A stretch of DNA of 64,000 nt from Miltoncostaea oceani (lineage in GTDB: Bacteria > Actinomycetota > Thermoleophilia > Miltoncostaeales > Miltoncostaeaceae), in contig NZ_CP064356.1 in the NCBI RefSeq assembly GCF_018141545.1, positions 3,051,001 through 3,115,000 of the forward strand, in the 5' to 3' direction. Under the pieces are notes generated by a model. It saw only the letters and a list, made by a program, of their open reading frames with translations, was not told the DNA's origin and searched no databases. The stretch's first letter is position 1. Each line of letters opens with the position of its first letter. Below, piece by piece: positions 8,834 to 17,256 of the stretch. Made by a program: the position numbers and the translations under genes.

Positions 8834-10519
8834 CTAGCGCTTGATCGTGATGCCGGCGGCCTCACGGTCGAACGTGTCGGCGGTGATGCCCTCATCGCGC
8901 AGCTTCACCTTCTGCACCCGCTCGGTCGGCGTCTTGGGGAGCTCGGGGACGAACCGGATGTAGCGGGGCACCATGAAGTACGGCATCCGCTCCGCCATCC
9001 AGTGGGTGTACTCGATCGGGTCGGGGGCCTCCCCCTCGGGGATGCAGACGATCATGATCTCGTCCTCGCTGGAGGCACCCTCACCGGCCTTCACGCCGAT
9101 CGCCGCGGCCTCCTTGATGTTCGGGTGATCCGACGCCTGACGCTCGACCTCCATCGAGGAGACGTTCTCGCCACGGCGCCGGATGTAGTCCTTCACCCGG
9201 TCCATGAAGTAGAAGTACCCCTCCTCGTCCATGCGGCCGAGGTCGCCGGTGTGGAGCTTCAGGTTCCGGAAGTCCTCGGCGGTCTTCTCCGGCATCCCGT
9301 AGTAGGCGCGCATCACGATGTTCGGGATCTTCATGTCGACGACGATCTCCCCCGGCGTGTCCGGCGGGAGCGGCCGGTCGGTGCCCGGCTCCACGATCGT
9401 CACCTCATACCCGGGGTTCGCCTTGCCCATCGACCCCGCGACAGCCGGCTTGGTCGGGTCCATGTAGGTCGCCATGCCGGTCTCGGTGAGGCCGTAGCCC
9501 TCGATGAACTTGACGCCGAACCGCTCCTGGAACTCGTTGTAGATGTCCTTCGGGGCGGGCGCCGCAAAGCACGTGTGGACCTTGTGGGCGCGGTCCAGGT
9601 CCGACGGCGGGATGTTCCAGATGAAGTACGACACCGCCCCGATCGAGTTGAAGACCGTCGCCTCGGCGTCCTTGATCTGCTGCCAGAACTTGCTGGAGGA
9701 AAAGCGCTCCACATAGGCGACCCGGCCGCCGGCGACAAGCGCCGGGTACCCCGACAGGACCTGGGCGTTGGAGTGGAACAACGGCAGACAACTGAAGAAC
9801 GTGTCCTCCGCCAGGGACTCCACCGTCTTGCCGGCCGTCGCCGACACCACCTCCAACAGGCCACGCGCCGAGAAGTAGTCGGCGGCGTTCTGCTTGATGA
9901 CACCCTTCGAGCGGCCCGTCGTGCCGGAGGTGAACATGATCCGGGCGTCATCGGTCCAGCTGTAGGTGATCCCATCCGGCTCACCGTCAGAGCCCTCCAT
10001 CAACGCCTCGAGGGGCTCCCACTTCAGCGACGGGTCCGGGCCCTCCTGGTTGCCCGTCCTCATCACGATCACGTGCTCCAGGAGGGGGAGCTCGCCCTTG
10101 ATGAGGTCGAGGCGGTCCAGGTACAGGTCCGAGATCACCAGCTTCTTGGCCTCGACGAGGTTGATCGTCCAGGACAGGAAATCACCCTTGTAGGCGGTGT
10201 TGATCGAGCTCATCACCGCACCCGCCTTGAGGATCCCGAACCACACCGGGATGAACTCCTCACAGTTCGGGAGCATCACGCTCACCGACTCACCCGGCTG
10301 CACGCCACGGGCGACCAACGAGTTGGCGATCCGGTTGGCGCGGGCGTTCACCTCGCCGTAGCTCACCCACGGGTTGTCGGCGAACTTGAGGTAGTCCCGG
10401 TCCGGCGTCTCGCTCGCCCGCGCCTTCAGGACCTCGGCCAGGACCCACTTGGTGGGATCCTCCCGCGCATACCAGTCACTCCACTCGCCCACCGCATCCC
10501 CCAATCGCCGGATAGTCAA
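8834..10519 (-). CDS. acyl-CoA synthetase (AMP-forming, CaiC/FadD-like)
   Basis: A 561-residue ANL-superfamily ligase that would activate a carboxylic acid to its CoA thioester through an acyl-adenylate. Motifs in order are MFTSGTTGRSKGV (phosphate loop), FIEGYGLTETG, HTGDLGRMDEEGYFYFMDR and VKDYIRRRGENVSS (hinge and C-terminal domain). The segment at the usual catalytic C-terminal lysine reads PTERVQKVKLR, with Arg where PxGK is normal, as I recall for some carnitine/crotonobetaine ligase-like members. The start is a TTG directly behind a promoter; a GTG at 10492 preceded by GGGGG is an alternative. The substrate is unknown. Confidence 0.88.
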   Translation of the reverse strand: MTIRRLGDAVGEWSDWYAREDPTKWVLAEVLKARASETPDRDYLKFADNPWVSYGEVNARANRIANSLVARGVQPGESVSVMLPNCEEFIPVWFGILKAGAVMSSINTAYKGDFLSWTINLVEAKKLVISDLYLDRLDLIKGELPLLEHVIVMRTGNQEGPDPSLKWEPLEALMEGSDGEPDGITYSWTDDARIMFTSGTTGRSKGVIKQNAADYFSARGLLEVVSATAGKTVESLAEDTFFSCLPLFHSNAQVLSGYPALVAGGRVAYVERFSSSKFWQQIKDAEATVFNSIGAVSYFIWNIPPSDLDRAHKVHTCFAAPAPKDIYNEFQERFGVKFIEGYGLTETGMATYMDPTKPAVAGSMGKANPGYEVTIVEPGTDRPLPPDTPGEIVVDMKIPNIVMRAYYGMPEKTAEDFRNLKLHTGDLGRMDEEGYFYFMDRVKDYIRRRGENVSSMEVERQASDHPNIKEAAAIGVKAGEGASSEDEIMIVCIPEGEAPDPIEYTHWMAERMPYFMVPRYIRFVPELPKTPTERVQKVKLRDEGITADTFDREAAGITIKR

Positions 10520-10528
10520 AACGCGACA

Positions 10529-10557
10529 TGCTAATCATGTAAGAACTGTTGCGTCAA
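10529..10557 (-). promoter_or_regulatory. promoter of the acyl-CoA ligase gene
   Basis: On the minus strand TTGACG (10557-10552) and TTAGCA (10534-10529) are separated by 17 bases. The predicted transcript start falls only a few bases before the TTG codon at 10519, so the mRNA would be leaderless or nearly so. Confidence 0.55.
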
Positions 10558-10564
10558 CGGTGAC

Positions 10565-10594
10565 TTGAACCACGGTGCGGTCGATGGATAGCCT
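10565..10594 (+). promoter_or_regulatory. leaderless promoter of the winged-helix regulator
   Basis: TTGAAC (10565-10570), 18 bases, TAGCCT (10589-10594), then six bases to the ATG at 10601. A transcript starting at the expected distance would begin on the start codon. No ribosome binding site is present, which fits. Confidence 0.5.
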
Positions 10595-10600
10595 CGCGGA

Positions 10601-10900
10601 ATGGCCGACTGGACGTTCCTGACGAATCACGCCCACGTGATGGTGTGCCTGCGCCGGGACCCGTCGGCGCGCATCCGCGACGTGGCCGACGCCATCGGGA
10701 TCACCGAGCGCGCCGCGCAGAGGATCGTCGCCGAGCTCGAGGCGGACGGCTACCTGACGCGGGCCCGCGAGGGACGCCGCAACCGGTACACGCTCCACGA
10801 GCGGCTGCCGCTCCGCCACCGCCTCGAGGGGGGCAGCCGCATCGGCAGCCTGCTGGACCTGCTCGCCGACGGCGGACCGCCCCCCGGCCGCCCCTCATGA
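10601..10900 (+). CDS. small winged-helix transcriptional regulator
   Basis: A 99-residue DNA-binding protein. The segment RIRDVADAIGITERAAQRIVAELEADGYLTRAREGRRNRY is a helix-turn-helix followed by a wing, like MarR/ArsR-type single-domain regulators. No metal-binding cysteines are present. It is preceded by what looks like a leaderless promoter and divergent from the acyl-CoA ligase gene, which is its most obvious candidate target. Its end overlaps the end of terC by six bases. The ligand and target are inferred, not shown. Confidence 0.75.
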   Translation: MADWTFLTNHAHVMVCLRRDPSARIRDVADAIGITERAAQRIVAELEADGYLTRAREGRRNRYTLHERLPLRHRLEGGSRIGSLLDLLADGGPPPGRPS

Positions 10901-11836
10901 CCCCGTGCGCCCGGCGGGCGGCGGGGTGCGCCGGGCGTGGAGCAGCGACGCGGCGACGCTCGTGCCGATGATCGCGGCGATCACCCCCAGCGAGATCCAG
11001 ACCGGCAGCTTCCCGACGTCGGTGAGGAACATCTTGGCGCCGACGAACACCAGGACCAGCGCCAGGCCGGTCTGCAGGTAGGCGAAGCGGGGGATGGTGC
11101 CGGCCAGCAGGAAGTACATGGCCCGCAGCCCGAGGATCGCGAACACGTTCGCCGTGAAGACGATGAAGACGTCGTCCGTGATGGCGAAGATCGCCGGCAC
11201 CGAGTCGATGGCGAACACGACATCCATCGTCTCCACCGCCACGAGGGCGGCGAGCAGGGGCGTCGCCACCCACCGGCCCGCGTCGCGCACCAGGAACCGT
11301 GGGCCGCGCAGCTCGTCGCTGACGGGGATGACGCGGCGCATCAGCCGGATCACCGGGTTGCGGTCGGGGTGGACCTCGACGCTGTGCCCACGGGCCATCT
11401 TGACGCCGGTGTAGACGAGGAACGCGCCGAAGACGTAGACGATCCAGTCGACGTTGTCGAGCAGCACCGCGCCGAGCGCGATGAAGAGGGCACGGAACGC
11501 GATCGCCCCGATGACGCCCCAGAAGAGCACCCGGTGCTGGTACTCCGCCGGGATCGCGAAGTAGCTGAAGATCAGGGCGAAGACGAAGATGTTGTCGATC
11601 GAGAGGCTCTTCTCGATCAGGTAGCCGGCGAGGTACTCGCCACCGGACTCCGGGCCGCGCCACACCCAGATCAGCGCACCGAAGCCGAGGCCGATGGCGG
11701 CGTAGAACGCGCTCATCCATGCGGCCTCGCGCAGGGAGACCTCGTGGGCCTCGCGGTGCAGGACGAAGAGGTCGAGCGCGAGCAGCGCCAGGGTGAACGC
11801 GATGACCGCGACCCAGGCCCACCAGGGAACCGCCAT
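10895..11836 (-). CDS. TerC-family membrane protein (manganese exporter-like)
   Basis: A 313-residue TerC/Alx-type integral membrane protein with about eight or nine helices. Family marks are IEKSLSIDNIFVFALIFSYF, VAVETMDVVFAIDSVPA and LGLRAMYFLLAGTIPRFAYL, including the acidic residues placed within membrane helices. Some TerC/Alx proteins export Mn2+. The ATG at 11836 follows GGAGGTGC, a strong ribosome binding site. The gene is preceded by a yybP-ykoY-like manganese riboswitch, which supports a manganese role better than tellurite resistance. Confidence 0.92.
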   Translation of the reverse strand: MAVPWWAWVAVIAFTLALLALDLFVLHREAHEVSLREAAWMSAFYAAIGLGFGALIWVWRGPESGGEYLAGYLIEKSLSIDNIFVFALIFSYFAIPAEYQHRVLFWGVIGAIAFRALFIALGAVLLDNVDWIVYVFGAFLVYTGVKMARGHSVEVHPDRNPVIRLMRRVIPVSDELRGPRFLVRDAGRWVATPLLAALVAVETMDVVFAIDSVPAIFAITDDVFIVFTANVFAILGLRAMYFLLAGTIPRFAYLQTGLALVLVFVGAKMFLTDVGKLPVWISLGVIAAIIGTSVAASLLHARRTPPPAGRTGS

Positions 11837-11865
11837 GGAGCACCTCCGGCTGGACGTCGTGTGTC

Positions 11866-11966
11866 CGCCAGAGGTCTCGCCCGCGCCGGACACGTGCCGG
11901 CCCCGCGACGCCGGGCCACGGGGGCCGCGCTGTCGACGTCGCGCTCGGGGCTACTCCCCTCTCGCT
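11866..11966 (-). ncRNA. yybP-ykoY type manganese riboswitch
   Basis: Reading the minus strand upstream of terC, GAGGGGAGTAGCC is followed about 70 bases later by GCGAGACCTCTGG. These are the two conserved internal-loop segments of the yybP-ykoY Mn2+ aptamer. AGAGG (11962-11958) pairs with CCTCT (11874-11870) to close the basal stem, and GC-rich sequence between can form the two arms that dock. About 30 bases separate it from the terC start, where the ribosome binding site could be masked. It is recognised by eye; a covariance-model search would settle the borders. Confidence 0.75.
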
Positions 11967-12033
11967 GATGCGCCATTCATAACATGAAACTCATAGCGCC
12001 TCAAGGGGCAGCGCGGCCTGCCACACTCGCGCC

Positions 12034-12681
12034 ATGGGAGCCGACGGCGGGCGGTGGCGGGTACGGCGGGTCGGCGACCTGCCGGTGGACGCGCGGCGGG
12101 CCGCGGAGGAGATCTACCTCGACGCCTTCCCGCCGGCGGAGCGGGTCCCCTTCGCCGACCTCGTGGCGCGCGACGCGTCCGGCGCGGCGCGGGTCGACGT
12201 GGTCGGTGGCGACGACGGGGAGGTCGTCGGGATCGTCGCGTCGCGCCCCCTCGCCACCCCCGGATGGAGCCACCTGGAGTACATCGCGGTGTCGCGGGCC
12301 CGCCGCGGCGGCGGCATCGGCGCGGCGATCTGGGCCGTGGTGCTGGGGCGCGTCGGCGAGGACGGCGGCGCCGTCCTGCTGGAGATCGAGAACCCGTACG
12401 CGGCGGGCCTCGACCCGGCGGAGCGGGTCGTCCGGCTGCGGCGGCAGCGGTTCTACACCCGCCTCGGGGCGCGGCTGCTGCGCGTCCCCGCGTTCGCCGT
12501 CCCCGACGCGTCCGGCCCGGGACGGCCGCCGATCCCGATGCTGCTGATGGCGGCGCCGGGCGGCCGGGCGGCGCTGCCCGCCGACGGGGCGCGCCGGCTG
12601 GTCGCGGACCTCTACCTGACGGCGTACGACCGGGACGCGACGGATCCGCTGGTGGCGAGGGCGCTGGCCTCCGTGCGCTGA
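12034..12681 (+). CDS. GNAT-family N-acetyltransferase
   Basis: A 215-residue GNAT-fold protein. Motif A, the acetyl-CoA pyrophosphate loop, is readable as LEYIAVSRARRGGGIGAAIW, followed by a strand with ILLEIENP-like sequence and an R-R-FYTRLGARLL segment typical of the C-terminal half. It probably acetylates a small molecule or protein amine; the acceptor is unknown. It stands alone between terC and the metallo-beta-lactamase gene and converges with the latter (15 bases apart). Confidence 0.8.
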   Translation: MGADGGRWRVRRVGDLPVDARRAAEEIYLDAFPPAERVPFADLVARDASGAARVDVVGGDDGEVVGIVASRPLATPGWSHLEYIAVSRARRGGGIGAAIWAVVLGRVGEDGGAVLLEIENPYAAGLDPAERVVRLRRQRFYTRLGARLLRVPAFAVPDASGPGRPPIPMLLMAAPGGRAALPADGARRLVADLYLTAYDRDATDPLVARALASVR

Positions 12682-12696
12682 CGGCCCCGGGGGTGC

Positions 12697-14079
12697 TCAG
12701 CCGCGCTCGACGGGGTGCCCGGCGCGCTCCCAGTCGCCGACGCCGCCGCCGGTGACGTGCTCGACCCCCGCGACGCCGAGGCGGGCCAGCAGGCTCGCGG
12801 CGATGCCGGCGCGCTGCCCCGACGCGCAGACCACCGCGACGGGCGCCGCGGGGTCGATGCCCTCCGGCACCTCCCGCAGGTGGTGGTAGGGGCGGTGGAC
12901 GGCCCCGGGGATCCGCAGCGTCCGCCACTCGGACCCCTCGCGCACGTCGAGGAGCTGCAGGGCGGGGTCGGCCGCGACCCGGGCCGCGAGCTCCCCGACC
13001 GGGAGGCGCGGGATGCGGGCGACGGGCCGCCCCTCCTCGCGCCAGCTCGTCATGCCGCCGGCGAGGTACCCCGCGATGTCGCCGATCCCGACGGCGGCGC
13101 AGAGGCGGGCGGCGGCGCGGCCGTCGGCGTCGTCGCGGCCGATGAGCACGATGCCGTCCCCCATGTCGGCGAGCCACCCGAGCCGCGTCCCGAACCCGGC
13201 GCGGATGGACGTGACGGAGACGGCCCCGGGGACGTGGGCCTCGTCGAACGGGAGGTCGGCGCGGACGTCGACGAGCAGCGCCCCCATCGCGCGGCGGCGC
13301 TCCACCTGCCGGGACGTCAGGGGGCGGGCCGTGACGGCGTGGGCGCCGAGGGGTCCGCGGTTGAGGGCCACCACCGTCGCCACGTTGGGCGGCTGCGGGC
13401 CGAGCGCGGCGAGCGAGCGCCGCACGAACTCGTCCTCGTCGTCGACGGCCAGCAGGGGGTTATGCGCCCGCTCGTAGCCGATGGTGGAGCTGATCTTCAT
13501 GCTCATCCCGGGGCCGCCGCACATGGAGCCGCCGAGGTGGCCGGGCCAGACCTCGGTCTCGGGGGCCATCCGCAGCAGGCCGTCGGTGAGGCTGCGGAAC
13601 AGGTCGCGGGCGCCGTCCTCGGCCTCGACCGCCAGGTCGGGTCGCGCGACGTCGCCGACGAAGAGCGAGTCCCCGGTGAGGACCGCCCACGGCTCGGGTC
13701 CGCGGGACGCGTCGACGAGGGCGAACGCGGTGTGCTCCGGCCGGTGGCCGGGGGTGTGCAGCGCCCGCACGCGGACGTCGCCGAGCTCCAGCTCCCAGCC
13801 GTCGTCGAAGGGCTCGTGGTCGTACTCGGCGCCGGCGGCGCGGTGCACGTGGATGACCGCCCCCGTCGCCTCCTGCAGCCGCCCGTGCCCGGAGACGTGG
13901 TCGGCGTGGGTGTGGGTCTCGAGGACGTGGTCGATGCGGACGCCGAGGTAGCGCGCGATCCGCACGTACTCGTCGATCTCGAGGGCCGGGTCGACGACGG
14001 CGGCGACGCCCGCCCGCTCGTCGCCCACGAGGTACGAGGCACAACCCAGGTCGTCGTGGACGAACTGCCGGAAGACCAT
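12697..14079 (-). CDS. metallo-beta-lactamase fold hydrolase with two rhodanese domains (persulfide dioxygenase-like)
   Basis: A 460-residue fusion. Residues ~1-240 are an MBL-fold hydrolase with the metal motif ETHTHADHVSGH, HTPGHRPEH, LTGDSLFVGD and a late His in PGHLGGSMC, as in ETHE1/glyoxalase II-like persulfide dioxygenases. Two rhodanese-like domains follow. The first (~265-355, LLVDVRADLPFDEAHVPGA) lacks the active-site cysteine. The second (~365-455) keeps it in VVCASGQRAG. Such proteins oxidise glutathione- or thiol-persulfides in sulfide detoxification. AGGAGCGGG precedes the ATG at 14079. Confidence 0.88.
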   Translation of the reverse strand: MVFRQFVHDDLGCASYLVGDERAGVAAVVDPALEIDEYVRIARYLGVRIDHVLETHTHADHVSGHGRLQEATGAVIHVHRAAGAEYDHEPFDDGWELELGDVRVRALHTPGHRPEHTAFALVDASRGPEPWAVLTGDSLFVGDVARPDLAVEAEDGARDLFRSLTDGLLRMAPETEVWPGHLGGSMCGGPGMSMKISSTIGYERAHNPLLAVDDEDEFVRRSLAALGPQPPNVATVVALNRGPLGAHAVTARPLTSRQVERRRAMGALLVDVRADLPFDEAHVPGAVSVTSIRAGFGTRLGWLADMGDGIVLIGRDDADGRAAARLCAAVGIGDIAGYLAGGMTSWREEGRPVARIPRLPVGELAARVAADPALQLLDVREGSEWRTLRIPGAVHRPYHHLREVPEGIDPAAPVAVVCASGQRAGIAASLLARLGVAGVEHVTGGGVGDWERAGHPVERG

Positions 14080-14147
14080 CCCGCTCCTCTGCGTGGCGCC
14101 CCGCCCGGGCGATCCTCTCGCACCGGGCGGGGTCGGGGGAAGCCCCG

Positions 14148-16262
14148 TCAGTGCCCGAAGCGGACCTCGGGGAGCGTGCGCGCGATCCACCGGGGCCGCC
14201 ACCACGCGAGCGGGCCGACGAGCCGCATCGCGACCGGCATCAGCAGCAGCCGGACGAGGAGCGCGTCGAGGAGGACGGCGACGCCGAGGATGATCCCCAT
14301 CTCCTTCGGGGGCAGGGGCCCCGAGAGCGCGAACGTGAAGAACACGGCGACCATCACCCCGCCGGCGGCGAGGATCACCCGTCCCGAGTGGGCGATCCCC
14401 CCGATCGCGGCCTCCCGGGCGTCGCCGGAGTGGTCCCAGTGCTCCTTCGCCGAGGAGAGCAGGAACACGGTGTAGTCCATCGAGATCGCGAAGATCATCG
14501 CGAAGAAGAACACCGGGCCCCACGCGTCGAGGAAGCCCTGCGACTCGAAGCCGAGGGCGCCGGCGAGCCAGCCCTCCTGGAAGACGAGCCGCGCGACCCC
14601 GAATGCCGCGGCCGTCGACAGCAGGCTCGTGAGGACGCCGATCGCGGCGATCACGGGCGCCTGGAACGCGAACAGCAGGAGCAGGAAGCCGAGCGCCATG
14701 ACCACCGCGATGACGATCGGCGTGTAGCGCGCGAGCGCCGCCTCGAGGTCGTGGTTCTCGGCGGCGGCCCCGCCGACGAGCACCCCGGCGGGGAGCGCGT
14801 CACGGAGGCGGTCGACGGTGTCGCCGAGCGCCGGGTCGGAGGGGTCCACCGCGGGGACGGCGGCGACGAGCGCGAGCCCGTCGGCGCCCGGCGCGGGAGG
14901 GGCGGCCTGGGCGATGCCGGGGTCGGCCGCGGCGATCCGCTGCGCCTCGGCCATGTCCGCGGCGGGGCCGACGATCTGCAGCTGGCCGGGCGCCCCGGGG
15001 CCGAAGCCCTCGACGACCTGGCCGTACCCGACGCGCGAGCCGTCGTCGGCCGGGACCACCGCGATGGAGGGCATGCCGGTCCGCAGGCCGAGCACGGGTG
15101 CGGCGAGGACGAGCAGCACGATCAGGGCGGGCAGGCCGTAGAGGGCGGGCTTCGACCAGAGGCGCTCGCCCCAGCGGGCGAACCGGGCGGACCGGTGCTC
15201 CCCCTGGTGGGCCCAGGGGAGCGCGAAGCGGTCGATCCGCTCGCCGAGCCGCGCCAGGACGGCGGGCAGCAACGTGAGGGTCGCGCCGAGGACGAAGACG
15301 ACGGAGAGCATGATCCCGAGCGCCATCGAGCGGAACGCCGGGCTCGGGACGAGCATCACCGCCGAGAGGGCGATGAGGACGGTGACGCCGGAGAACACGA
15401 CGGCCTTGCCGGCGGTGTCCATGGTGACGGCGGTGGCCTCGACCCGCGACAGCTTCGACCCGAACAGCGCCGCCCGGAACCGGACGACGATGAACAGCGC
15501 GTAGTCGATGCCGAGGGCGAGCGCGAACATGAGGGCGAAGTTCATCGCCCAGATCGAGACGTCGAAGAGCTGGGCCATCACCACGAGCGACCCCGCGGAG
15601 GCGGCGAGGCTGAGGATCGTCAGCAGCAGCGGCAGCCCCGCGGCGACGAGGGCGCCGAAGGCGAGGACGAGGATCGCCAGCGTCACCGGCCAGGAGATCA
15701 GCTCGGACGTCAGCATCGCGTCCTTGTTGGCCTGGTTGAAGTCGGACCACATCCCGGAGGCGCCAGTCAGGCTGACGGTGGTGCCGGGCGCGGCGGCGTC
15801 GGCGAGCGCGCCCTTCAGGTCGTCGGCGGCGCGCACCATGCCGGTCGGGTCGTCGGCGGCGCCGCCGATGACGATGGCGGTGCGCCCGTCGGCGCTGAGG
15901 GTGCCGGCGGCGGCGCTCGGGGGGACCACCGTCGAGACGGCGGGGTCGCCCTCGAGGATGCGCCGGACGTCGGCGACGGTTCCCTGGAAGGCGGGGTCGG
16001 CGGCGGTGAGGGTGTCGGATGCGACGACGACCTGGAGGGCGCTGCTGGCGGTGCCGCCGAAGGCGCCCTGCACCGTCTCGCGCACCTGGACGGACTCGGA
16101 GCCGGAGTCCTCCCATCCCGCGCCCGACAGCGCGGTCTCGACCCGCGGCGCGAGCGCGCCGAGGCCGACGACGAGCACGATCCAGACGACGGCGACGATC
16201 CGCCCGTGGGTGGCGGACCAGCGCCCGAGTCGCCCGATGGGGCCGACCTGCGCGGCGCTCAT
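14148..16262 (-). CDS. MMPL-family (RND) membrane exporter
   Basis: A 704-residue MMPL transporter with the typical duplicated plan: an N-terminal helix, a large extracytoplasmic loop, a block of about five helices, then the same again. Characteristic stretches are NFALMFALALGIDYALFIVVRFR and FFFAMIFAISMDYTVFLLSS, which carry the intramembrane acidic residues used in proton coupling. Relatives export lipids or drugs in actinobacteria. Its start overlaps the 82-residue gene by four bases, and an ArsR regulator precedes both, so the three form one operon. Confidence 0.9.
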   Translation of the reverse strand: MSAAQVGPIGRLGRWSATHGRIVAVVWIVLVVGLGALAPRVETALSGAGWEDSGSESVQVRETVQGAFGGTASSALQVVVASDTLTAADPAFQGTVADVRRILEGDPAVSTVVPPSAAAGTLSADGRTAIVIGGAADDPTGMVRAADDLKGALADAAAPGTTVSLTGASGMWSDFNQANKDAMLTSELISWPVTLAILVLAFGALVAAGLPLLLTILSLAASAGSLVVMAQLFDVSIWAMNFALMFALALGIDYALFIVVRFRAALFGSKLSRVEATAVTMDTAGKAVVFSGVTVLIALSAVMLVPSPAFRSMALGIMLSVVFVLGATLTLLPAVLARLGERIDRFALPWAHQGEHRSARFARWGERLWSKPALYGLPALIVLLVLAAPVLGLRTGMPSIAVVPADDGSRVGYGQVVEGFGPGAPGQLQIVGPAADMAEAQRIAAADPGIAQAAPPAPGADGLALVAAVPAVDPSDPALGDTVDRLRDALPAGVLVGGAAAENHDLEAALARYTPIVIAVVMALGFLLLLFAFQAPVIAAIGVLTSLLSTAAAFGVARLVFQEGWLAGALGFESQGFLDAWGPVFFFAMIFAISMDYTVFLLSSAKEHWDHSGDAREAAIGGIAHSGRVILAAGGVMVAVFFTFALSGPLPPKEMGIILGVAVLLDALLVRLLLMPVAMRLVGPLAWWRPRWIARTLPEVRFGH

Positions 16263-16507
16263 CGGGGGGCCGCCGTGACGCCGCAGGCGCGGCGCAGGAC
16301 GATCGACGCGGGGCAGTCGCCGACGGTGACGTAGAGGAGCTGGTTGACGCCGACGAACGCCGTGAGCAGCAGGAACCAGGGGCTGACGAGCACGGCGAGC
16401 GCGACGCTGGCGAGGGTCATGGTGCCGGCGAGGGCGAAGAGGACCCGCTCGAGGGGCCAGCGGCGGCGCCCGGCGGGTCGGGGTGCGCGGGCGACGGGGT
16501 CGCTCAC
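16259..16507 (-). CDS. DUF2892/YgaP-like small membrane protein
   Basis: An 82-residue protein with two predicted membrane helices (FALAGTMTLASVALAVL and LLLTAFVGVNQLLYV) and the ending VGDCPASIVLRRACG. This resembles the DUF2892 membrane module found beside rhodanese or sulfur-metabolism proteins. The two cysteines near the C-terminus fit a thiol or redox role. GTG at 16507 overlaps the ArsR stop by four bases (GTGA), and its own stop overlaps the MMPL start, so translation is coupled along the operon. Confidence 0.75.
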   Translation of the reverse strand: MSDPVARAPRPAGRRRWPLERVLFALAGTMTLASVALAVLVSPWFLLLTAFVGVNQLLYVTVGDCPASIVLRRACGVTAAPR

Positions 16508-16851
16508 GACGTCACCTCCGATGACTCGAGGATGGACTGCAGGCGCTCGAGGTCGCGGCCGATGCCGCCGCACACGAGCTCGCAGAGGGCGAAGACGGAG
16601 TCGTCGGCGATCCGCAGCCGTACGGCGGTCCCCTGCTTCTCGCGCCCGACGATGCCGGCCCGCACGAGCACGCCGACGTGCTTGGAGACGTTCTGCTGGC
16701 TGGCGCCGAGGTCGTCGGCGAGCTCGCCGATGCCGGCCTCGCCGGCGCGCAGGCGGTCGAGGATGCGGATCCGCATCGGCTCGCCCAGCACGCGGAAGCG
16801 CTCGGCGATCAGCTCGACGAGGGGCTCGGGGATGGGTGAGACGAGCGCCAC
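16504..16851 (-). CDS. ArsR-family transcriptional repressor
   Basis: A 115-residue ArsR/SmtB-type winged-helix protein. RFRVLGEPMRIRILDRL and LADDLGASQQNVSKHVGVLVRAGIV form the DNA-binding fold; the recognition helix is QQNVSKHVGVL. Two cysteines in ALCELVCGG near the C-terminus could sense metal, sulfide or redox state, as in BigR/SqrR-like members, but this is inference. I chose the GTG at 16851 because GGAGGA lies just upstream; an ATG at 16869 is possible. It probably represses its own operon. Confidence 0.85.
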   Translation of the reverse strand: MALVSPIPEPLVELIAERFRVLGEPMRIRILDRLRAGEAGIGELADDLGASQQNVSKHVGVLVRAGIVGREKQGTAVRLRIADDSVFALCELVCGGIGRDLERLQSILESSEVTS

Positions 16852-16881
16852 GGTTCCTCCGATCGACAACGTTCAACATCC

Positions 16882-16897
16882 ACAACTGTAGAGTTGT
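16882..16897. promoter_or_regulatory. palindromic operator of the ArsR operon
   Basis: ACAACT-GTAG-AGTTGT is a perfect six-base-pair inverted repeat about 30 bases upstream of the ArsR start. Its position and symmetry suit binding of a dimeric ArsR regulator. Confidence 0.55.
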
Positions 16898-16960
16898 CTA
16901 TAGGAGAAAGCAAGACGTCACCCGCGGATGCGGCGCGGCCGTGACCGACCCCCGGAACGA

Positions 16961-16988
16961 CGAGAGCCCCGCGGCGGCGGGGCTCTCG
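16961..16988 (-). terminator. terminator downstream of tRNA-Val
   Basis: CGAGAGCCCC and GGGGCTCTCG form a perfect ten-base-pair stem with an eight-base loop, three bases beyond the 3' end of the tRNA-Val gene. There is no long T-run. Confidence 0.55.
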
Positions 16989-16991
16989 TAG

Positions 16992-17063
16992 TGGGCAGTA
17001 CTGGGATCGAACCAGTGACCCCTCGCGTGTGAGGCGAGTGCTCTCCCGCTGAGCTAACTGCCC
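16992..17063 (-). tRNA. tRNA-Val (CAC)
   Basis: The minus strand folds into a complete cloverleaf: acceptor GGGCAGT/ACTGCCC, D-arm with AGCTCAGC GGGAGAGC, anticodon stem CTCGC/GCGAG around CTCACAC (anticodon CAC), and T-arm with GGTTCGATCC. CCA is not encoded. Confidence 0.97.
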
Positions 17064-17167
17064 GGGGCCGGCGGAGGATACCACCGGCCGGCCGGCCCTC
17101 CGGGGACCTCCGCGCCGGGCGGCCCCCCGCGGCGCGGACGGCCGTGAGGGGGCGCCGCGGCGCTCAG

Positions 17168-17256
17168 CGGAGAGGGAGGGATTTGAACCCTCGAGACGAG
17201 AGATCCCGTCTACGCGATTTCCAGTCGCGCTCCTTCGGCCGCTCGGACACCTCTCC
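17168..17256 (-). tRNA. tRNA-Ser (GGA)
   Basis: A class II tRNA with a long variable arm. The acceptor is GGAGAGG/CCTCTCC, the anticodon loop is CTGGAAA (anticodon GGA), and the T-arm contains GGTTCAAATCC. The discriminator base is G, as expected for serine. CCA is not encoded. Confidence 0.97.

Noticed and set aside
6407-10534. A 1375-codon plus-strand frame without stops
   Set aside because: It crosses three well-supported genes in other frames or on the other strand. Only its part at 7205-7640 (the pyruvate-kinase N-terminus) shows protein-family similarity; the rest is a product of high GC.
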